NCBI GenBank assembly: GCA_025618425.1
Contig: CM046837.1
Coordinates: 21,368,303 to 21,432,302, forward strand
Source: Heliocidaris tuberculata
Taxonomy: Eukaryota; Echinodermata; Echinoidea; Camarodonta; Echinometridae
Direction: 5' to 3'
DNA length: 64,000 nt
The notes below the pieces were generated by a model. The model ran no database searches. It was given only the letters and a program-made list of their open reading frames with translations, and had not been told where the DNA came from. Both the position numbers and the translations under genes were made by a program. This document shows positions 57,138-64,000 of this stretch, one piece after another (position 1 is the first letter of the stretch; every line of letters starts with the position of its first letter).

Positions 57138-58300
57138 CTACCCAAATATGTGGATATTCTGGCACCTCTCTACCCTAATATGAAGTGGTGGCTGGCCAAA
57201 CATCGGAACTTTGAAAACCCTCGGGAGGGGGCTATGTACAGCCCATTGCCGAAGGGGGACGCATTTTGCCCGAATATTATCTATTCACTTTTTTGAGAGC
57301 GAGGAAAAAAAAAACAAACAAAACAAACCAAAAAAAGGTTTTCCTTCTTTTTCTTTGCTTCCCTTTTCCTGTCCCTATTTTCTTTCTGTTTTAGTTTTCC
57401 TTTCCTTTTCCTTTTCTTCCCCTTTCCCTTTTTCTTTCTCTTTTCTCCTTTTTCTTTTCTCTTTCCTCTTCCCTCTCCCCATTTTCTCCCTCCCTTTTTG
57501 CCGACAGAGGTGGCGCATTTGCCGACAGCAATTTTGAGTGGGAGTGTGATCCCTCAAGCCCCCCCCCCCCCACCGCTGCCGATAACTCTTATCGTCATAT
57601 TTAAAGTCGGCATTATTTTGAAATTAGCTTACGATTCATTTACCATTCATTTTGGGCGCGAAATGGAATGTTTTCTCGTGTGTCTGAGAAAAAATACATT
57701 ATGAATCTTATTCCGGGATACAATTTTCATATACATATTATTACTTTTTGCGGGGGTCCGTTTTATTGCCCCCCCCCCTTTCCCATCCCTCGATAGACCC
57801 TACAGATCTAGAGGGCCAGCGGTTCCCCCATAAACTTACTTCCAGTTCAAAGCGCTGTCGGCGAAAATATATACCGTTTTCTTTTTCCTGACAATTCTAG
57901 ATGATTTGCATCTGCTATCATTTTGGTTGTTGTTGGTCCTAACCCCCTCTCCCCTCTTCCCTCGAGAACCTTGGGAAGGCCTTTGGTGTATTCCCAATAT
58001 CATATGCCTAGTTAGAATTTAAAGTTGGCCATTATTTCTCCTTTCCACTGCTTAAATTTTCGGTTCCACACTCGCCACAAATATATCTGGGAAATTTGTT
58101 TCTGCTACCCCCCCCAAAAAAAAAAATAGTGGAAAGTTAATATTCGGACAAAAGGCACCCCCTTCGATTATGGGCTGCGTCCCCCCCCCCCCCCCTCCCC
58201 CTGATGATTTTTTAAGTTCCGATATTCGGGCAACAATGCAACACTTCATATTCAGGTAGCGAGGTGCCAGAATATTCAAATATTTGGGCAGCCAGGATAA
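57138..58300. mobile_element. Inverted-repeat pair, possible foldback element
   Basis: 57138-57290 pairs with 58118-58300: CCCAAATATGTGGATATTCT versus AGAATATTCAAATATTTGGG, and CGAAGGGGG versus CCCCCTTCG. Arms are about 75-80 percent alike by eye. The middle holds pyrimidine tracts and homopolymers and no gene. Confidence 0.55.
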
Positions 58301-58555
58301 TTATGTAACTACTGTATTTAGATTAGAATAGTGGCCGCCTGGCCGGTATGATCAAGCTCTCTCTATGTGTGTGTGTGGGGGGGGGGGAATGAGGGTATAG
58401 CCACTGAACTCTGTGGGTACAGTTTAGGGTGCGGCATTTGTTGTAGGCAAATTTGAGTGTCAGACCTTAAAGATTTGTCGGAAAATTTTGGCGTCATCCC
58501 CTCCCCATTCAAAATTTTCTAGCGACGTCTCTGCAGAAAGTGAAACTAGTATAAG

Positions 58556-59255
58556 CTAATGAGAAATACAGTTTTTTATGTCTTTTTAAATTATCGAATT
58601 GAAAATTACATTTAAAACTAAATACCAAAAAGAGCCCTTAGCATGCAATAATATTTGTCCGCATGAGCATTTTCTTTTTAGAGTGCGTGTCGTTCTAGCT
58701 TGATCTAATCTAGATATGCAGCAAAAAAAGTAGCTAAGAGGCAAGTATGGTTTAATGAGGGGATTTTTACTCTAGCATATATCATGAATCCATCAAACCA
58801 AATCAAATCAATACTATCATCAGTCCATGCTGTCGGCCTGAGTCCTGTAATATGCATAACATGTTGTTATGTCACTGAGGGAAGTTCAGTTTAACAGGGA
58901 TTAGCAGTAGGGCTCTCTCTCTCTCTCTCTCCTATTACTTCTTTATATCAGTAGTCAATAGACTTCCTGTCTTTTCATCATAATATAAGAACAAACGCTG
59001 ACGCTGCTCGAACGCGCGTATAACCAAAGCCGCCTCCCCATTATTCCTCCGTCCTACATGCATTCAACTCAACACAATAGGTCCGATCCCCCATTATTAT
59101 TTCTTCTTCGAACTATATAGCTCTATGCAAAATTTGAGACACAAGCCTTTCACTGAAGTAGCTTTTCATTGCACAGAGTAGGGGCTTCAGTGTATGATAC
59201 ATATCTTGAAATATTTCAAAGTACCCTAACTGCTGGCAGCACCCTATAAAAAAGT
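58556..59255 (+). repeat. Direct duplication, copy 2 (partner 54718-55410)
   Basis: Partner of the block at 54718, about 3.85 kb away and in the same orientation. It carries a short extra segment (about 58680-58705) absent from copy 1. Confidence 0.75.
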
Positions 59256-59311
59256 GCTTAACTAAAGGCCACGTGCAGTTGATGTGATTCCCCCTCTGTT
59301 TTTCTATAGTC

Positions 59312-60197
59312 TGAAGTACCCAAAACGTGTCCCTTTTTTTCTGAAAACTGTTCCCTTTCTCTCTTATAGGTGCCCTTTTCTCCTTTTGATAAATGCCCCT
59401 AATTCTGTCTAATTTGTGCCCTTTTCTCATTTGATAAGAGCATTTATGCTTCTGATAGGTGCCCCTTTTCCCTTCTAATAAGTGCCCTTTTCCCCCTTCT
59501 GATAATTACCCCTTTCCCTACGTAATATGTGCCCTCTTCCTAATAAGTGCCTCTTTTCACCTCTTTTAATTGCCCCTTCCCACCTCTGATAAGCACTCTT
59601 TCCTCTTCTGATAAATGCCCCTTTTACCAATATTTCCCACTGTTTCTTACAAAAAGAGCCATATTTATATAGCTTCAAATAATCGGTGCGGCTTAACAGG
59701 TACCCATTACTAAACTACAGTATAAAGCAGTGGGGCTGGAGGCAAGAGGGGCATGCCATGCCCCCCCCCCCCCCAGCAAAGTATTTGTCATTCCGCTCTC
59801 TCGAATATGCCATAATACTAACAAGTAAGGATAATATTTTCCGAAAATTTCCCCCAAACTCTTATAATACATAATGAAATCAAGCATTTATCATACTAAA
59901 GTATGTTGATATCGATGAAATCCTAAAGAAAAACGACAGGGTTAAAGCACGAATTAAAATATCTTTCGACATTCCCCAAATTAAGTTTCTCTCGTCATTT
60001 CCATTATATCGCCGTAAAAAAATGCACAAACATAGGACTTCAACGTTAGAAAAAAGTCTGAAAACTTTTGCTCCTCGCTTCGCTCGCACATGCCATCATT
60101 AGACTATCACACATTACTGCCAGTTAGGGAAGCTGAAACATGTCTAGAACCACAATAAAAAGGAAGAAGATGATGCTTGATATGTATTAATCATGTT
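59312..60197 (+). mobile_element. Foldback element, left arm
   Basis: Reverse complement of 62063-63100. The outer part (about 59330-59640) is a minisatellite of units like GTGCCCCTTTTC-CCTTCTGATAA, about 25-30 bases each. The inner part (59640-60197) is unique, with TTGTTTCTTACAAAAAGAGCC-like sequence, GGCTGGAGGCAAGAGGGGCAT and CCACAATAAAAAGGAAGAAG shared inverted with the right arm. Confidence 0.8.
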
Positions 60198-62062
60198 CGG
60201 GGAGGGGGCAGGACTTCTATTTAGAATTTTCACTTCTAATTTTTACTAAATTATATTCACCGGCTTGCATGCACAAGCTTAAAAATAAACCGACTTTAAT
60301 TTGTCAAGAACTTCAAGACCCACCCCCTTCCCACTCCCGAATTTTTCACACCCGTAAATAAAAGAACAGCTCACTTATGATCAAATCCTGGCGTATGGCC
60401 ATATTTTCTCGTGGGAGGGGCTGATGCCTTTCAACCGAGTATCATGTTTGCATGTAATCTAAAAATGAAAATAAATGGATAAATTGCGAGCCAGCGAATT
60501 CGCATACTTTTCGTAATGATTTTTTTTTTCTTTTCTTTTCACCCTCTCTCACCTTCTCTTTTTTTCTCTGTTATGTGACTGAAAGGGAAGGGGAGGGGTG
60601 TATTCGCGTGTATTGCGAGTATTGCGGCGGGGACCCTTGGACAGGGCCCTTTAAACAAAAAAACGTCCTTGAGCATGTGTGACCCGGCACCACAAAACCA
60701 CCAAAAAGTCCCCCCCCCGAAAAAACAAACAAACAAACAAACAACAACCCCCCCAAAAAAAAACAACAACAACAACAAACAAACAAACACACAAACAAAT
60801 AAACAAATCTGATTTTATTCTATTTGGATAGAACAAAGTTTCAGCTTTAAACTTGAAACTTTACAACCCTTTTGATTTAGCGAACGAAAAGAGCTTGTAA
60901 GATAGGTTTGCTGGTATCAGTTAGGGAGGAAATGAGCTCTAAAGTTGAGGCCTATATTTGATTTGATTGATTTACATACATACATACAGCGCCTTTCCAT
61001 ATAAACATGCTCAAGGCGCTTTACAATAAGAAAATATGAAACAAAGTAATTATTTTGCTCTCCAAGTGCACACAACCAAATCCAATCGTAGAGAAAACAA
61101 ATAAGTCTTAAGATTTCTTTTGAAAGATTCAGCTGAAGGGCAGGAACGAATGTTTAAGGGTAGACTATTCTTATTTTATTTAACAATTATAAGAACATAT
61201 ATATAATAACATACATGATAACATGAGAAAATAATATTGGAAGGATCGCCCTGCTCAGCCGTGCCATTGCAGCTCAGCTGTTCTACAGAGGGGCTATTCA
61301 AGCGTGCGGAGCAAGAAAACAAGAAAGAAAATCAATAGAGAGTGAATCAAAAGGCCATAGCAACCGCCATGAAATTAATCGTCGGATTGGGTTGATATTT
61401 TGTAGGAGTGTTAAACATAGGTTATTCATTGTATTACCAAGAGTTCAAATTGTGAACTTTAGTCATTCGAAAGTTGTTATGAGGCACATGACTCGGAGTG
61501 TTCTAAGAACACTCTCCATTATGGAAAGATTAAGCGCACCTCGGCCGGTGGCCTGACACCTGCACTAGACAATGCCTATTCACTCCGTTGGGATGTCTTT
61601 CTTTGTTCCCTGTTACATAATACTGGTTTGTTACCTGTATCGTCCTTCTGTTATCATACACTGAACTTGCAATTTAGCCTATAATTAACTTAAATAGGAC
61701 CTACTCTTTTCTTGTTCACATTGATTAACCCATGCATGCAATTTGTTTTACATAGAACTTACATATAGTCTGGGAACTTTCCCGAAATAGTCACCCCATT
61801 TTATATAAATTACGAGATTTTACCCCCTTACTTAGACTATCCATTTTATTCACAAAAAGCTTGTCAGCTCGAACGCAGCCGCCGGGTTTGGCCTGGGCTA
61901 TTTCTCTACGTCAGGGGCAGCGGAGCGTCTTTCAAAGTGGGGTAGGGGGGCACCAGCCAAAAAGGGCACTTTTGGGGAAAAGGGGGCACCTATACAAGGG
62001 GTGAACATAAAGCGAAAAAAGGGACCATTTTTGTGACATTGGTATTACCCTACAGTCCAGTT
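60198..62062. other. Spacer between foldback arms, no gene seen
   Basis: About 1.9 kb with no recognisable transposase. It holds AAAC/CAAA tracts (60710-60810), a dispersed palindromic motif (CATGCTCAAGGCGCTTTACA near 61005) seen in many animal genomes, and a fragment of the minisatellite (61950-62035: AAAAGGGCACTTTTGGGGAA). Confidence 0.5.
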
Positions 62063-63100
62063 AACATGATTAATACATTATCAAGCATCATCTTCTTCCT
62101 TTTTATTGTGGTTCTGGACACTGCTTCAGCTTCCCCAATAAATTAGCAGTTGTGTGTGGTGGTCTAATGACTCATGTGCGAGAGAGCGAAGCGAGCGCGC
62201 AATTTTTTTTTAGACTTTTTTCTAATGCTGAATTCCTTTGGTTGAGAATCATTCATAGCGATATAATGAAATTGACAACAGCAAATTAATTGGGGGAATG
62301 TCGAATTATCTTTTAATTCATACATTATCCCTGTCGCTTTTCTTTAGGATTACATCTATATCAACATACTTTATGCGATCTGCTTGCTTTCATAAGAGCT
62401 AGCGAGCGTAGGGAGGGAGTTTTGGGGAGATTTTCAGAAAATATTGCCCTTAATTGGTGTAAATTATGGGCATATTCGAGCGAGCGGAATAAGAATTCCT
62501 TTGCTGGGGGGGGGGGGGGGGGTAGGCATTATGCCCCTCTTGCCTCCAGCTCCACTGCCTTACATTGTAGTAATATGTGTACCTGCTACTACATAAAGCC
62601 GCATCGATTCTTTGAAGTTAGATATGGCTCTTTTTGTAAGAAACAACGGGAAATATGCGTAAAAGGGGGCATTTATCCGAAGAGGAAAGGGCGCTTATCA
62701 GAGATGGAATGGGGCACTTATAAGAAGTGAAAAGGGGCACTCATGAGAAGAGGAAAATGGCACATATTAGATAGGAAAAGGGGAGCTTATGAAATGTAAA
62801 AAGGGCATTTATCAGAAGGGGAAAGTTGGCACTATTTAGAAGGGAAAAGGGGCACCTATCAGAAGTAAAAATGCACTTATCATCAGAAGAAAAGGGCACT
62901 TATTAGAGAGATAAGGAGCCAATTATCAGATTTTGAAAAGGGGCACTTATCAGGAGGGGAAAAAAACACTTATCAGAAGGGGAAGGGGCACTTATTAGAA
63001 AGGAAAAGGGGCACTTTTAGTAGTAAAAAGGGCACTAATCAGAGAGGAAGGGGGCATTTTTTCAGATGTAAAAAGGGCACTTTTGGGGTACTTGAAAAAG
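62063..63100 (-). mobile_element. Foldback element, right arm
   Basis: The inner unique part is 62063-62650; the outer minisatellite is about 62655-63100, with units like AAAGGGGCACTTATCAGAAG. The copy number of the minisatellite is higher than in the left arm. A G-run (62507-62522) matches the C-run of the left arm (59761-59774). Confidence 0.8.
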
Positions 63101-64000
63101 TGGGAGGGCACTGTGCCCCCTGGCCCTGCTCTACGTTGACTAATTTTCCGACTACTGACAAATGAACGGGCTGCATTCTTTCCGTTTTATATGTTATCAT
63201 TCCCTGCTTCAGTAGGCTATTCAGGAATGGATAAACAACTGAAAAGGATTGGCTGATATATGTAAATAATTAGCCACGGCACAACCTTTACAGCCCGCCC
63301 CCCCCCCCCCCACCCTTCGAGCTTCTAAATCACTTTGAAATTTTATTGCCATGACAACAAGAATATCTACAATATAATGCGAAATATTCATCAGTGCACA
63401 GCCTTATCACAATAATAAGAAGAAAACAATCTTTTGCCTACTTATTAATACTTATTATTATTAGTAGTATCATCGACATCATCATCATCACCATAATGAC
63501 AATTACCATCATGTTGGGGGGGGGGGGGGGCATGTAACCCTGTCCCTCTGTATTTGCGATTATGACTGAAGCAAGGCAATCAGAAATTACGATTTCCTTC
63601 GAATTTCGAACCTTTTACCTACTATTTCATGCACTTTATACTTGTGGGCGCATATATTACTGCACAAAATTCTGATGGAAATTGGGATCTCAATTAGGAA
63701 GAGGTCATTGACAGAAAAAGGTGATGGGCAGAAATAACTGAAGTCAATAAGAGCAATATATTTGAAAGGCACGCAATACTTTTAACCTCGTAATAATGAT
63801 CCAGAATCTCTCTCGGATATTTGTTTTAACCATGAAAGAAGAAATAAATAATATTTATCAATAAACAATAATACTCTTCATGAGGAAAACATGTTTAAAA
63901 CGGTATTCAAATCGATGTTCGTCTTGAATTCCCTCGTTAAACGATAAAGCCCAGATACTGATTTTAGCCTACCATGAAAATATATATTAAAAATATTTTT
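63101..64000. other. No gene seen
   Basis: Poly-C (63298-63311) and poly-G (63516-63530) tracts in AT-rich DNA. No domain or repeat ends are recognised. Confidence 0.55.

Noticed and set aside
58921..63110. CRISPR-like repeat array (regular GGGGCACTTATCAGAAG units)
   Set aside because: Units are a degenerate minisatellite with no unique spacers, in an animal genome and mirrored in two foldback arms.

Overview
The window looks like animal nuclear DNA, most probably a marine deuterostome and perhaps an echinoderm. The evidence is introns with GT/AG borders around extracellular-domain exons in phase 1-1, and a mobile-element fauna of tRNA-derived SINE, Penelope-like, Tx1/L1-like LINE and Gmr1-type LTR elements, plus foldback/TIR elements, microsatellites and AT-rich filler. 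Gmr1 elements with integrase ahead of reverse transcriptase are known from deuterostomes. The species is not proved by anything here.

Region 1 (about 0.4-15.5 kb, + strand) is the 3' part of a mosaic gene for a type I membrane protein. Ten exons join in frame: five near-identical 186-bp six-cysteine sushi (CCP) exons, three more divergent canonical CCP exons (183, 183 and 171 bp), one transmembrane exon, and one terminal exon for a cytoplasmic tail of about 174 residues. The tail holds three copies of a tyrosine-rich 24-residue motif. The 5' end and signal peptide lie upstream of the window. The first four CCP exons sit in about 1-kb tandem units in which the introns were duplicated too. The introns also hold a SINE, a Penelope-like fragment with an inverted pair of hammerhead-like motifs, a tRNA inside a palindromic repeat, and a dead EGF exon.

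Region 2 (15.5-47 kb) has no confident host gene. It holds a decayed Tx1/L1-like LINE (18.3-19.6 kb), a defective Gmr1-like element on the - strand (21.4-26 kb), several TIR or palindromic elements, and a dispersed family of decayed exon-like blocks. Two of these blocks are preceded by a short signal-peptide-like exon, one plausible (43.08 kb) and one with a stop codon (39.52 kb).

Region 3 (47-54 kb, + strand) has five intact calcium-binding EGF exons, each 123 bp and phase 1-1. A tandem segmental duplication of 3-4 kb produced two pairs of them, and each unit ends with a dead EGF remnant. They are probably internal exons of an extracellular or membrane mosaic gene whose ends are not clear here.

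Region 4 (54-64 kb) is repeat territory: a 0.7-kb duplication, a 180-197-bp tandem array inside an element with short terminal inverted repeats, and a foldback structure with arms of about 0.9-1 kb that carry minisatellite repeats at their outer ends.

All gene calls come from reading splice borders, phases and cysteine patterns by eye. No alignment or database search was run.
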